Source: Neodontobutis hainanensis
Lineage: Eukaryota; Chordata; Actinopteri; Gobiiformes; Odontobutidae
Assembly: GCA_024349245.1 (NCBI GenBank)
Contig: JALDNG010000954.1
Span: forward strand, 90,206 to 154,205
Direction: 5' to 3'
Length of the DNA: 64,000 nt
Shown: positions 42,001-56,100 of the stretch, one piece after another
Layout of the letters: each line of letters starts with the position of its first letter
Position numbering within the stretch: the first letter of the stretch is position 1
Position numbers and translations under genes: made by a program
The notes under the pieces: model-generated
What the model was told of the DNA's origin: nothing
Database searches by the model: none
Seen by the model: the letters and a program-made list of their open reading frames with translations, nothing else

Positions 42001-43440
42001 TTTTAAATTTTTACAAATATTTCTAATTTTCTGAGTTAACCTATTAAATATATTTTATTAATTAGTTTAGACACAAGATAACACAAATATTTATCTTAGA
42101 ATGTAAATTTAAAAACTCATTTTTAAAAATTAAAAAACTATTTGTTAAAATTTTATAGGCATTTTTATATTATTACCTTCATCCATAATTATTATTTTCA
42201 AAAAAATAATATCTCTGTTGAAATAATAAATGATGTTATAATTATCAAATATTTAGTTTGAGTTCATTTTTTATTTTTTTACGATATTATATATATAAAA
42301 TATACTCTTAGTTTTGTAGTTATTTAATATATTTATGATTTTGAATTAAATATTTTAGATTAAATTTATTATATGTAATTCTTTATTAAATATCAGTTCT
42401 CTTCTTATTTATTTCATATTTATGATATATTTCCAATTTTTTTTGCATTATAAAAATCTTTTCTTATAATGCATAATTTTTAGTTTTAAATATATTACGA
42501 AATATATCAAGGAATCTGTCTTAAATTAGAAATTTTTAAAATAAATTAGATATTTATGTATATAAATTTTAAATATAAAATGATTAATAAAAATAAAATT
42601 TTATATAATTATAAGTTTAAAGATTACATATTATAATAAATTAATATTTTAATAGCATTAAAATTTAATATTTAAATGATATTTTTAATTTTATTTTTAA
42701 TATTTTTTTTCAAATTCGTTTTTTATATATTATTATTTAGCAGTTATTACAATCTATTTGTTATAATAAATAATAAAATCTAAAAAAATCACATGATAAT
42801 TTTGTTATGTTTGAACAATATTTGAGCAACGAGGTTTAGCTTATATGTTATAAAATTTACGTTGTAAAAATAGGACCAAAAGCAGATCTCTAACAGCCTG
42901 ATACAATTCGATGATATCTAATCTATATTATTGAAATAAATATTTGTGATTTAATAGATCTATGCATTTCGAAATATATTTTATGTTTATAATTCTAGAC
43001 AATATGAAGATACAAGTTGGTTTTTATCAATTTTTGTTTATCCATTTGATTATATATTTAAAAATTTTTTCCACATAAATATAAATTGAAATTTAATTAT
43101 ATTATTTATTTAAGTTTTAATATAAATTTATTATTCGATTTATATGATTATACAACTATAATTTAACATTTTGAAACATACAAGTGATATTATTTCAATA
43201 TTATTTTATTATTCATGATAAAATTTTAATTTTATTGGTATATTTCTTTATGATATCAACGAAATATTAGACGCTGATAAATTTAATGGCTGTGAGTTTT
43301 TATATAAATGATCAAAATTTGTTATCCTCATATTTGTCATATTAATCACAAAAATACTCATTTAATTAATCTATCATTTTTATACATAATTTATAATATT
43401 AATGATATTTATAAATCAAAATATTTTTTTATTATTATAT
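36061..43440. other. Very AT-rich spacer, no gene supported
   Basis: No convincing coding region. Short open frames at 39047-39301 (minus) and 40898-41128 (plus) have AT-driven amino-acid composition and no context. A small richer patch lies at about 40480-40540 and another at 42880-42920, with no identifiable function. Confidence 0.45.
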
Positions 43441-44594
43441 GTTAATTGAGGATATTATTAAAGGAATTATTGTTAAATTAAATCACGAATCTGCTAAACC
43501 TTTGCATGTTTGTAATAATACGTATATGTTAAAAAAATAATGCAACAAAATATTCTTTAAAATCATTTAAGGTAAGAATTTGAATTGAATATTTAGAAAT
43601 ATAGTTTTTTACATTTTAAACAATTTCAGCTCTGTTTCTATGTTGAAATCAATCATTGAAATTAACTCGATGTTATCTTTAAGACAGTTTACATTTCTGA
43701 TGAAATTATCAAATTTTAAATTTCTTGTTTAACAAAAGTAATAATAGACGTTAATAGAATTTTCAATCTAATTATGAGTATAGACTTTTCTTCATCAAGA
43801 TAAATAATGAATTAAATATTTTGAATCTAATCAATTTATTAATTACAACATTTTTTATGATATTGAATTATCAATACTTTAAATTTCGAAAATAAAAATT
43901 TTGAACACAAACAATATTAAAAATAAAAAGTATAATTCATACAAGATAATAGTCGGTACATTAACTTTTTTAATCAAATATTCACGAATAAATTATGTGA
44001 TGTGTTAATTAAAATATAAAAGTAACCATTAATTTTTAACAAAGTAAACAATCGATAAATATTAATAATATATATAAAATCACATATATACTTAAAATTA
44101 TCTTAAATTTATACTTTTAATTAGAAAAAAATTCTTAAATCACCTCTGAAATAAAAATTAAAATGAAAATAATATGTTATTGAATTTGACGTGATTCAAA
44201 AAAGGTTTAATCTATTACGATGTTATTCAGAGTAGAATGATTCATGATGTTTGTATTTAAATAAAAATTACTGATGTAAAATATTAACTAATCTTGATTG
44301 ATCATTTTTTGATGAAATATACGGTTTAATTTTGGTCAGATGTATTTTTTGAAAATTAAATAGAAAAGTCTTTTTGAATTTAGAGAGTTCCGAAAATATA
44401 CAAGAAATAATGTATACAATTTAAGGCTAGTATATATTACATACTGAGTGTTGTTTCATTAAACAAACTTAATAATTCAAAAAAACATAGATAGTTCATA
44501 GAAATTTTTGATAATTTTCTTATCGTACATTGAAATAAAATAAGTTTTCTGATTTTTATTTTAAATTATATTTCAAAAAAATAATATCATCAAA

Positions 44595-45479
44595 ATGAAC
44601 CTTAAATTATATAGTTTACGAAACGTGTACCTTATATATTCAAGTACAAGAAAGAGCATTAATATGCATTTCTTATCTAATTTAATGTATCGTTGAATCA
44701 CTTTTTTCTTTTTCAAGATTTTGAATAATAATTTGAGGTATTATAATTTAAGGTTTTACGAATTCAAACAATCCATGATGAATCTGTTATCAATTCCTGA
44801 ATGAACAAACAATCTATACATTTTAACTATCTTAATTATATCTTATCGAACTTTTAAAATTCATGCCAATAATAAATAAATTGCTTGAAACAATTCTTTG
44901 CTTCTTCACAAGTCTATCTGTGGAAAATTAAAATTTCTTATATACAAACATAAAATAATTTATTTGGTTAAAATTATCTTATATGGCATAGGGTTTGAAA
45001 TGCTTCAAGAAGCCCAACATAATAAAATATTTATAAAATACTTATTTCATTAAAATTATGCAAAAAATGATGCATGTAAATTACATGAGAAAATCAGAGA
45101 GTACATTGATCTCCGGGATTTTCTCATTTGATATTTTGAAGTGAAAAACTACTATTCAAACATTTAAATATTTATTCAAATTTTGATCTGTTAATTTTTC
45201 TCAATTCTAAAATTTTTAATTCATCTGGTGTTCAGTTATTTATTAAATACAACTTAAAAACTGAAATATTTTGTTAATTGTTCCGTATTTTTGGTAAGCA
45301 ATCGATTATTACTTATTTTAAACATCGATGCTTTTCGAAATTTTTAGTCTATTTAAGAATATATTCTCTTATCAGACATATTGGACAATTGATATTTATA
45401 CCTTAATATATACCTATTTATCTGAGTTAAGTTTTAACATGAAATTAATTATGTTTATGTGGGAAAATATTTTACGTAA
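44595..45479 (+). pseudogene. Fossil reading frame of about 294 codons
   Basis: A single frame starting at ATG 44595 stays mostly open to TAA 45477-45479, with 14 internal stops in 293 codons, about half what this base composition would give by chance. Runs of 33, 35, 24 and 54 codons occur early, including KSICGKLKF, KIILYGIGFEMLQEAQ and KLHEKIREYIDLRDFLI. No frameshift is needed. It looks like an old coding sequence inactivated by point mutation. The family is not recognised. Confidence 0.4.
45085..45127. repeat. 11-bp-stem hairpin in the fossil frame
   Basis: ATGAGAAAATC pairs perfectly with GATTTTCTCAT across 21 nt, with a further GAG/CTC pairing inside the loop. A second small palindrome (CATGTAA-A-TTACATG) overlaps its left arm at about 45073-45087. 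Confidence 0.45.
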
Positions 45480-47800
45480 ATATAATATTAACCAACAATA
45501 AACTAATTTTGATAGCATCAAAGTTTAAATGTAAAATATTTTCTTAAAATTTCCTCAAAGTTTAAAATTTAAGAATATACTTTGAAATTGCCCAACGTTA
45601 AAATAATGAAAAAATGAAAATTATTATATATATGAAATCATTAAAAACTATCTATAACTGATATATATCAATTTCAAAGTATTTTTACCATCTAAAAAAA
45701 CATTTTACTTAAATATAGACAAAATAGAAAGATATTTAGATTCAGTTAGTTTTTATTCTGTCATAAACGATTGAGCATCATCCTAATCCTTAAGAGTTTA
45801 TATTTGGCAATTATGTGTGGTTTCTCTTAACTTTTTCATTTTAAATCTATGATCATTTTATGACTCTATTAAAATATGTTATTGCTATTATCACCAAATT
45901 TACAAACAAAGGTTAACTGATCATTGTCTGTTAATAAAATATCTTCATTTGTATTGCGTGGTTAGTTAGAATCTTAAATATATCTCTTCTTGAATTTTAA
46001 TATTTCTTTGATATAAACATTTTATAACTTTTCTGTTTTTTAATTTAATTGGTTAAATTTTTTTAAGTGACAATATAAAAAGATAAATTCATGACTAATT
46101 AGATTCATTCGGATTTTTCAAATCAAAAATTATTTTAAGGTTTTCCTTAACAAGATGTGAAATTACGCTGAAATTCTTTTTTAATAATCATTTACAAATT
46201 CCTTTTCAAACACAAAATTAACTCTTAAATCATGAGTGAATTCATACTGCATAAAACAAATAAAAAAATTAGTACATATTTAAGTTAAAAAGGTTGAGAA
46301 TTTTTATTTCAATTTTTTCTTTTTTTTTAATTATTCTATACAATTTAAAATATCAATGATTTTAAAAACTCAACAATTTTTTTAGTTTTAAAAAAATAGG
46401 ATAGAATCAAATTTAGTTTATTAATCTCCTTGTTTCTTGAAATAAGAAAATTTTTAAATATTTATTTAACTGTGTCTATTTTTAATTAATAAAAGTTTTA
46501 TAAATATATTAAATATTTTAGCAAAAAAATTAGAAAAAGCTTTTTTCGAAATCACAAATTTATGGTGTCTATTTTTGTTTATAGATTCGAAACATATTTG
46601 AGTCAGTTAAATTAACTTGTATTTTATTTTGAAAATATAATAAAAATATATTAAATCTTTAAAAATTAAAATAAAAAATGACAATTTCAAAAATGAAAAT
46701 AAGATATTCATAACACAGAAATTATAACATGATAATTTTATTTAGTGAGAAAACAAGATATCATTTTTATAAATATTTAAATAACGTGATAAAAATGATA
46801 ACTTTTAAAATTCGCAAATAATTTATTTCATTAACATGGGATTAGAACATATTTAATTGATCTATATTTTTATAGATTAACTATATTTTAAGTAATTTCT
46901 AAATGTAATATTTCCTTTTCTCATATATTTATGAAATTCAGCACGTAAATCATTTTAAACATAATAATAATGCATATTCTCAAAGATATATCATGACAAA
47001 TTGTTAAAAATTTTTAAATTTTAAATTATTATTATGTGATGGTGAGAAGAATAAATATAATAACACTGATAACGGAAATAATAATTAATTATTGACATAT
47101 GTTGTAATTAATCTTCAAAACAATTGAATAATTCAAATGATTTTTGATATATTCGTTCTGAGTCTCATTTTAAAGGTAGTATTAGAATATTCTTATTTTG
47201 ATTTAAAAATATATTCAAATAATCATTTTATATTTTTAAATTTATATTTTCATATCTTATAATATACAAAATATTATCAATATTTTTATCAAGCGTAATT
47301 TTGACAAAAAAGAGCAACAAAAAATCTAAATATAAGTTGAATTTAAATGTATATTTTTGATTTATAATTTATATGTAAGATTTATTCAAAAGTTATTTAC
47401 TTTTGTAGAACTTAAGAATGAATTTTCTAATAGATGTAATCCAAAAAAAAGGATTTTTATTTTTCAAAATATTATTTTAATATTGCTTAACAAACGATTT
47501 TAAAAAGAGTATTCAAATTCTTTTATCTCGAATATTAATGACATTCTCATGAACTATGTTTGAGACGAATTCTTCAATAATGTAAATTAGAATTTCAAAA
47601 CGATTAAAATTGTATCACAGAATATCTCATTATTTTTATGCATTGAATTCAAATATAAATGATAAAATTACCTGAGTTTAAGAATGCTATTAAATTATTG
47701 TTCACTGTTTTAAAACAACAATTGTGTTATTGTGTTTAGATAAAAACACAACAACGATTTATGTTAAAATATTTTTAATAAGTGATAAAATGGTTTATTG

Positions 47801-47821
47801 TATATATATATATATATATAT
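47801..47821. repeat. (TA)10 microsatellite
   Basis: Ten TA dinucleotides plus a T, flanked by TTG and TGTACG. It is the longest pure dinucleotide run I noticed in the window. Confidence 0.9.
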
Positions 47822-48399
47822 TGTACGATATAAATAAATTATACAGTGAAGACAGAAAATTTATTGCGATTAGCCAATCAATATTAATTCATTCAATAAT
47901 CCTAGTCTAACATTTTGAGCAGTCTATTTCATTTTAATAATTCGTAAGTTGAATTAAACCATTTATTCAATACTTTGAATAGTTGGTTGTTTTAGTGTCA
48001 GATTAACAAAATGTGTTCACTATTCATGGTAAATATCACGAATTTATGATATGAACTCTATCCATTTATACATGATTATTATTGGTCGACATATTTTTTT
48101 AAATAGTCGCTTTTTTATTGAAAAATTGGACTTATAGACATCATGTTTTAAACACTCCTATGTGTGATATATTGTATTTTGATTGATAATTTAACACTAT
48201 TTCACTGAATAATCTATCATCTACGTGTATTTTCAGAACTCAGGAGCCATTTTAAATTTAAAAATTTTTCTTCTTTTGACATGTTTTGAAATTCAATCAT
48301 GGTTTTATTTATGCTTAATAATCAATACACGATTTAAATTTTTTGAATCTATTAACATTTTACATCAAAACTATATTTTATAAATCATAGGGTGTTCAA

Positions 48400-50124
48400 T
48401 ATAAAACATGGACTGATTTATTTTCTAATATTAATAAAAAAATTATTTTGTCTAATTAAATATTTATATAATTATCATTAAAATATAACAACTAAAAATG
48501 CAAAAAATTAAATTTTATAAATATCATTTTTTCTTGTATATTATGTAAAATATGACATTATTTAAAAACAATTAATTTGTTTAAATTATTTTCACGTCAT
48601 TACTAATTGGCTGTTTATATTAAATATACAATTTTTTTTCGATTGAAATCACTACTTTGAAAATTTAAATTAAGACAGATAATACTGATTTTTATATTGA
48701 ATAGGAATCATTTTATGAACAAATATAAATGAAAAGAATAATTTATCCCAATATAGAGAAAGCATAGATATCACTGATAAGTCAAAATATTTTATTATAA
48801 ATAAAAATATTGGTATCAATTGTAAAAAAATTCTATTCTTAAGAGTTAATATTTTTTAGACATTATGATCTTTATATTTATATTTATATTAAATAATTAA
48901 TATTATAATATCATTTATATAATTTACAAATATATGTTATATGTTTTAAATAAAATTAGATAAATTTATAAAAACAAATTATTATAAGGTTTAGCTTGAT
49001 TCATTTTAAATTTGAAAAGAAATATCGTTAAGAAATGCTTCATTTAATGTTTATATACTATTTTATTGAATATCTGTTTTCAAATATTCATTTATTATTA
49101 TATTAAAATATTTTATCAAAAACCATTTACTTTAAAAGAATTATTACATTAAATTAAATACACTTTTTAATTGAGCAAATAATGATTAACTTTGTTTAAA
49201 CAGTAAATATATTTAAATTTATTTTTAAAAATAACTATTATCTAAAATGCTTAATTTAAGTAATTAGAGTTAAGCATATTTTAGATCTTTTTAATGCATT
49301 TAAATTAAAAATAAATTACAAGGTAGTTTAGATTTAGCTATCACAAAAATTAAAAATACAATATTTCATGAGTTTAACTTTTATATAATTTCAAAATATA
49401 AATAAAAATTTCGAATAAATTTTATTTAATAAATTGTTTTTTCAACTTTCACCTCTCCATGTTTTTGATTAAATTAAAATTATAAATATATCTAAATCGA
49501 CAAAAGCTTATAAAATTAGATTTTATTAAAGTCTCGAAATTAATAAACAAAATTTTATTTTATTATTAAAATCATAGAAATTTAATGGTTAGTTAATATT
49601 AAAGTTTTTCAATTAATAATGTAAATATAAAATATAATCATATTTAATTTAGTATTTATTTTACGAAGGAACATAAATCAATATATTACCATAAATATCT
49701 TAAAATATATATTTTATAAATATATGTCTTTTTAATAATATTTATAACAATTGTTTATTTTTATTTTTCTCATAAAAGTAAACTTTTTGTCAATCAAAAA
49801 TACTTTTTATCCATAATTTTGAAGTTTAATTAATATATTTTTACATATATTGGAAAAGTTTATTATTTCATTTTTCAATAGAAATTTTGTATTTTTTAAA
49901 ATATTTTGGTTGGATTTGGTACACGCATTTGTATCGTTATTATTTTTATTTTACATTTAATATATTGTCATAATTAAATATAAATTTTATATTTAATAAT
50001 TGAAAAATAATAAAATCAAAAGATATGTGATAAAAATCTAATATTGAATGAATAAAAAATTATTTTTTATTTTGATTAAATAAATATAATAAATTATTCG
50101 AGTTTTAATTTTAGATAAAGTTAG
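48400..50124. other. AT-rich region upstream of first recognised gene B exon
   Basis: The composition matches gene B introns, so the first exons, including any signal-peptide exon, may lie here or further left. I found no ATG-hydrophobic segment ending in phase 1 at a GTA donor that I could defend. Confidence 0.4.
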
Positions 50125-50160
50125 TCAAACAAGATTCTGATATAAACAGTCGTAATAAAG
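50125..50160 (+). CDS. Candidate 5' exon of gene B
   Basis: A 36-nt phase-1 open segment (VKQDSDINSRNK) between TTAG and GTATAT. It has no Cys and is 945 nt before the next exon. A stronger-looking acceptor 10 nt upstream would break the phase. The only support is that its phase and length fit the rest of the gene. Confidence 0.35.
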
Positions 50161-53100
50161 GTATATTTTATCAATTATGAAATTTTTAAAATAAATATTG
50201 TATTTTTTTCCATTATTTGAAAAACACAGTTTAATTATTATCAGTTATAAATATAAATACAATTCTATATTTAATTTTGTCTGAAAATATATGACCATAA
50301 TCGACTCTACAATTAAAAATCTAATAACTATAAATGGAATTTTTTTTCATATTATTTTCATAAATTATATTAACTGTTAAAATACTTAATTAAAATCAGA
50401 ATTAATTTTTATTTTATATTCATTAATTATTTAATTCTAAAAATCTTGTTCAATTCAAAAATAAAATCAGAATTACTAATTTTTTAAATTCATAATTTTA
50501 TATTTTCAAAAAAATTTAATTTACATAAAATTTCGAATTAAATCTGATTTTTAAATTTAAGTATTTTATGAAAGTATGATAATGGAAATATTTAGAATTT
50601 ATTAAATAATAACAATTAAATAGCTGATTAAAATATTTATTCAATATATTTCAATTTATTATGGATTTTTGAAGACAGTCTGAAAAATGAAATATTTATA
50701 TTAATAGATTATTTCTCTTTAAATTCTTAATTTCAACAAATATACAATAAAAATCCGAAAAATTTAAAAAGCGCTAAAGATATTTCATTTAAAATATCTA
50801 TTTTCTTAAAATGATTCACCATATGTACATTTTGCAAATTTTAATTGCTATACTTTTTCAATTAATTAACATTAATTTAATATTTTATTATTTATACAAA
50901 TAAATCTATTCTATAAATGTTAGTTATTCAAGGTTAAACATATTTGAATTTAATATTTTTTATATAACACATTGTTTAATATATTTTAATTTATCAAATA
51001 AATATATTAAGATATTTAACATGATGCTGTGAATTATTTCAAAGTTAAATATAAATTTATAAAATATGTTTATAGTTGTTTAACACAAATTGATTTTAAA
51101 ATAGATGAAATCTGTTCAACGTCAAAAGAAATACTTGTGGATGTAACAGGTAAAAATTTACATAAAAAATATAATAATTAAATTTATGGCAAAATGTTTC
51201 TTGCATTATTTATTTAAAATAACAAAATTATAAATCCAAAATAATATTTGTTATTTAGATGTCGTATCAAACGAATAAATTTAGATAATTTCACTCATTT
51301 CTGTTATTGGGGACATTCAAATCAAAGTATTGATTTATTCTATTTAACTATAAATCATATTTTTTTTTCAAAATTAATTATTAACTTTTTTAAATAATAA
51401 TTTGCAAAAATTATATATGTCACATATTGTTTAAGATTTTTAAAAACACAAGAATAGAATATAAAATTTCTTTGACATTTTATTGTTTAAAATGATGATC
51501 TTACTTAAATAATTTTTATGATTAGAATACATGGTTCAAAAATATGTTTAATTAGAATTTTTCATTATTATAAAATAACATATGAATTTGAAGTTATATA
51601 AATTTTATAGGTGACTGTGCACATGTTAAAGTGTTTATATATGAAATCAAAACTGGTAAATTAATAAATTGAAAGCAAATATTATATATAAATGACAAAT
51701 ATTTGATATTTAATTTGATAAATTGTTCAAATACATATCAATATAAAAAAATGGAATTACTTCACTTCATAAATAAAATTCATAGATCTATAATTTTTAT
51801 CTAACAATCTAAAACATAAATTTTTAGTCAAAAAAAATACACTATGCTCAACTATATTTTTTGAAGATGAAGGTAATATTCCACAATTAATTTATTCTTT
51901 AAAATTAAATCCCGATATTTCACTAATTTTGAGAAAAAATATTTTCAAACGATATAAACACCATTTATCAAAATTTTAATGGTTTCACTGAAAGAATTAG
52001 TTTAAAAAATCATATTAATTTATTTATAATTTTATAATTTGTGAATATTTATATTTTTGCCACAATAAACAAATAAAATCAAATATTATTTTATTAAACA
52101 GTAAAAATCAATAAATTCGAAAACAGTTAACTTTAACATTATTAAAAAAATTTTTAATTTGTAAAATATTCTTGAGGATGGTCATATAAGAACTACATAA
52201 TTAAAAAAATATTTTATTATTGGCATATATAACATTTTTCTTTTAAAATATAATATATTTTTTATAATATAGATTCTTGTGGAATAAAAACAGTCAATGA
52301 TTTTGATAACTTCAAAGGTAATATTAGATACAGATGAGCAAGCAACAATTTAACATTTATAATATTTACTTTTAGAAGCTAGATTTATAGATTTAAAATA
52401 ATTGATAAAAATTAGATTTTCCTTTAAAAAATAGCTTTTGGTTTAAATTTTCAAATCTTTTTTAGAAAAATATCCAAAAGACTGCCGGAAAACTAATTCA
52501 TTTTCGCTTGGTAATTATTTTCAATTTTGAATTAAAATAACTTCTAAAAATTTTCAATTTTGATATTATTATATAAATTAAAAATATACAAATCTTGATA
52601 GATAACTCAAATTTTTAAAATATAATATTATTTTCATTTCTATTTGTTTTCAAAAAAATGTTTAATTTCAGATAAAAAGTATTTTTTATCATGAAATTTA
52701 AAATATATCTTCTATATAAATTTAATCAATAAATTTTAATTTTTAGTTGTGAATTACAATGATTTTTATACTGCAATTAAAAATATTTTGATTTTTTATT
52801 TATTTTAAAATATTTATTAATATTTTGCCAAATTAACAATTTAAATATCTGATGAAGAAATATTTATTGAACATATTTTATCATTTTCAGGAAATCTATG
52901 TGAAGTATCCTCAGACATTACTAAAGATAGTAACAGTAAATTATCAAATATATTGTTAAGAATAAAACTTAAATAGTTTACAGTTCTTGTAAAAATTAAA
53001 ATAACATTATTAAAAATATGATATTTATTACAAAACTATAATTCCATTTAATATATATAAAACAATGTTATAAATTTAGAAAAATATTTCCTGAGTTGTA

Positions 53101-56100
53101 ATCATAAAAGTTCGATAACAATGGGTATAAGAAATTTTTTTTATAATTATCAATATTTCAAAACTAGATTTCAATTAAAAATAATTTGATTTTTTTATAT
53201 TATAAAATATTAGCCAAAAAATTTAGTTGAAAAAAATCAAAAATATTTTTTTCTAAAAATTAATTTATGAATTAAAAATTATATTTTATCATTTTAATTC
53301 ATACCTAAACAGAACACATCGAGGATAAACTGGAAAATGGTATATTATCTTCAAAATAACGTTATTTTTACTTATCCATCATATTATGTCAAAAAATTTC
53401 AAATTATTATTTTAATTATGATTTATACTTTAGAAATAAATGATATTAATTCGTATTTTAAGAAAAAAAATTTTAATTTAAACTTATCTATTTGAATTAT
53501 ATTAAGAACAATGCGGAACCAAAAAATATCATCGAGTTGATCATGTTGAAAGTAATATTTAAAAAAAATTTTTTTAATTATCTGTAATATTAAAAAGAAA
53601 AAAATTTTTTAGTTTCCCAAAATTTAGTATTAAATTAAATTGCAATATGTATGTTTTAACAAATTTTTTTGTAATCTTATTTAAATTAGGGATCAGTAGA
53701 GTAACTTGTGATAAAAAACATGATCTTAGAGAAATTATTAACAGAAACCGCAAAAGTATCTTTATTATATAAATATATTGATTAATAAATATTTTCAAGG
53801 CTTATCATTCATAATGTTTACAATATAAATTATTTTTTAAATACAATAAAATTTTCTATTAACGTGTTTATTCATAAACAACGTGTTGAAAATCAATTCT
53901 TGATAAATTCATTTATATGCATTAATTATAATAATATCAATAATTTATATAGATATAATTTTCAAAGTTGAGAAATATTTTGATTTAATTTGTATCGTTT
54001 AATTATTGTATGAATATTTCTCATAGTTAAGAAAAAAATCAACAATATTGTTTATATAATTAAAAAAACTACATTAAACTTGATTATCAAAAAATGTTAA
54101 TTTTCCATTTTAATAATCGAAGAAAAATGTGGCGTTGAGCATCATTCAAGAGACGTCGAGGTCAATGGTAGATTAAAAAAGATGTTTATTTATAAAAATC
54201 AATATATCAAATATATTATAAATAAATTGATTTTATGATAAATATATGAGAATATGTTTTAAAATATCTTTTTTTTAAATTGAAGTACATTAATATATAA
54301 GATTTTTTTACAATCGTTATAAATTCCGTTTTTTTATTTTCCTAGCAACCTTTCCAATAATATGCGATCAGGGATTCCAATCAAAAAGTATTTTTGAATC
54401 TATATTTGTAAAAGAAAAATTCAATATATTAAAAAATTATTCAATAATCTACATTAATAAATTATTTCAATAATTTTTACTTCGAAATAAAATTAATATA
54501 TATTTTTATAATTTATTCAAACAGTCGAATTGCATTATTATCATTTAAAATATAAATTAGATTAATTTAATTTAAAATTATGAATAAATTAAACTATTTT
54601 AGAATATTGTTATGAAGAATTAGATCGAGAAATACATATAGAGGGTATACAAATATCTTAAAAATATTTTATAGGATAATATATATACAAACGTTGATAA
54701 CATATGATGAAAAAATCTGATAAGATATATTTTTTTTTATGATGAATTTTATCTGATAATCTTGTTAGTGATATTTTTCAAGCATGTCTCATGAAAATTT
54801 ATAATTTTTTTTAGAATCTACAATTACTCCGTGTAACATATCAAATCAATCAGTATCAGGTATTAAAAAATTATATTAATAAAAATAAAATATTTATAGT
54901 GTTGAAAATTGTCTCATTTTTATATATCTGATTCAATTTTGATCATATGAAAAATTTATTTATAAAATGATTGCCCTTTTAAATATGTTGCAACGTTTCT
55001 AAAGAAACAAAATGTTTTATCAGATATCTTTGTAAAATTTGAATTAAAAATTATATAACATATACTTTGTTGAACATTGATAATAAATTTAATAAGATAT
55101 AAAATATGAAACTTGTTATATATAAATTTTAATTTTACATAAACAAAATTTATACAAATAAACAATTAAATATAATTTAATGATACATTTTTAAAAACGT
55201 ATTGAAATATTTAAAAAAATTTAGCTATGTGTGTAAATAGATCTCATTCGATAGATATATTTATTAAAGGTATATGTTAAATCCCACAAATTATATGATA
55301 TTAATTATTATTAATTTAGAGATGATATTTAATAAAATTTATTTGTTAAAATCACAAAAATAAATTTTTTCTTTTTATATTTTGAAAAAAATTATTGTTT
55401 ATTGATACATTTAGTAAATGAAACTGTCGATTGCGAAGGAAAATACATCGTCGTTAAACATAAACGTATTCATTAAATTTTTATATTTTACACAAATAAT
55501 AAGATTTAAACCAAAAATATGAATTATTTTAATTATATATTATGATTGTGAACAAAATTATCCCTTAATTAAAGACTCGAAAGGTAAGAATATTTTAAAC
55601 AACTTATTCAATCATAAATTATTTTAAAGAAAATTTTCATTTTACATGTCATTTTTGAATTGTTAAAATCTATCAAATTGAATATTAAAATATAAAGTGA
55701 ATAAAAATTTATCTAAAAATATAATAATTTATTTAATATGTAATATTTGCACACTTCAATGACATAATATTAATTGTATTCTATTACATTGATCAGAACA
55801 TAACTATATATGATTATATTGTATAAAATTTATGATAAATAAAAAAGGGTAGATAAGGAATATAATTCTAACAATATTATTGTAGATTACTTTTAACAAT
55901 AATGCCTAAATCTATGAAATTTCACACATTCTTAAAAATAATATATGATCAAAAATTTCTTAAAAATCCAAAATTAAAACGTCAATTTGTATATTTATAT
56001 TTTTTATTGTAAAATAAAAACTTTTATTTGAGATATAATTTACCAAAGATTTATTGTTGAGGATTTTTATATAAATATATAATATGATAAATACATATGA

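Noticed and set aside
45439..45474. ATG MKLIMFMWENIL ending in phase 1 at a GTAAAT donor, as a gene B first exon
   Set aside because: Too short and weakly hydrophobic for a signal peptide, lies inside the fossil frame region, and is 4.6 kb from the nearest candidate exon; likely chance.
48498..48548. ATG segment with hydrophobic KYHFFLYI before GTAAAA, as a signal-peptide exon
   Set aside because: The donor would leave phase 2, not the phase 1 used by every other exon.
53574..53798. 74-codon minus-strand open frame
   Set aside because: It overlaps gene B exon 53690-53755 and its intron on the other strand; AT-driven composition and no supporting context.
54956..55165. 69-codon minus-strand open frame
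   Set aside because: It lies within a gene B intron, is AT-driven, and has no partner in the gene A intron.
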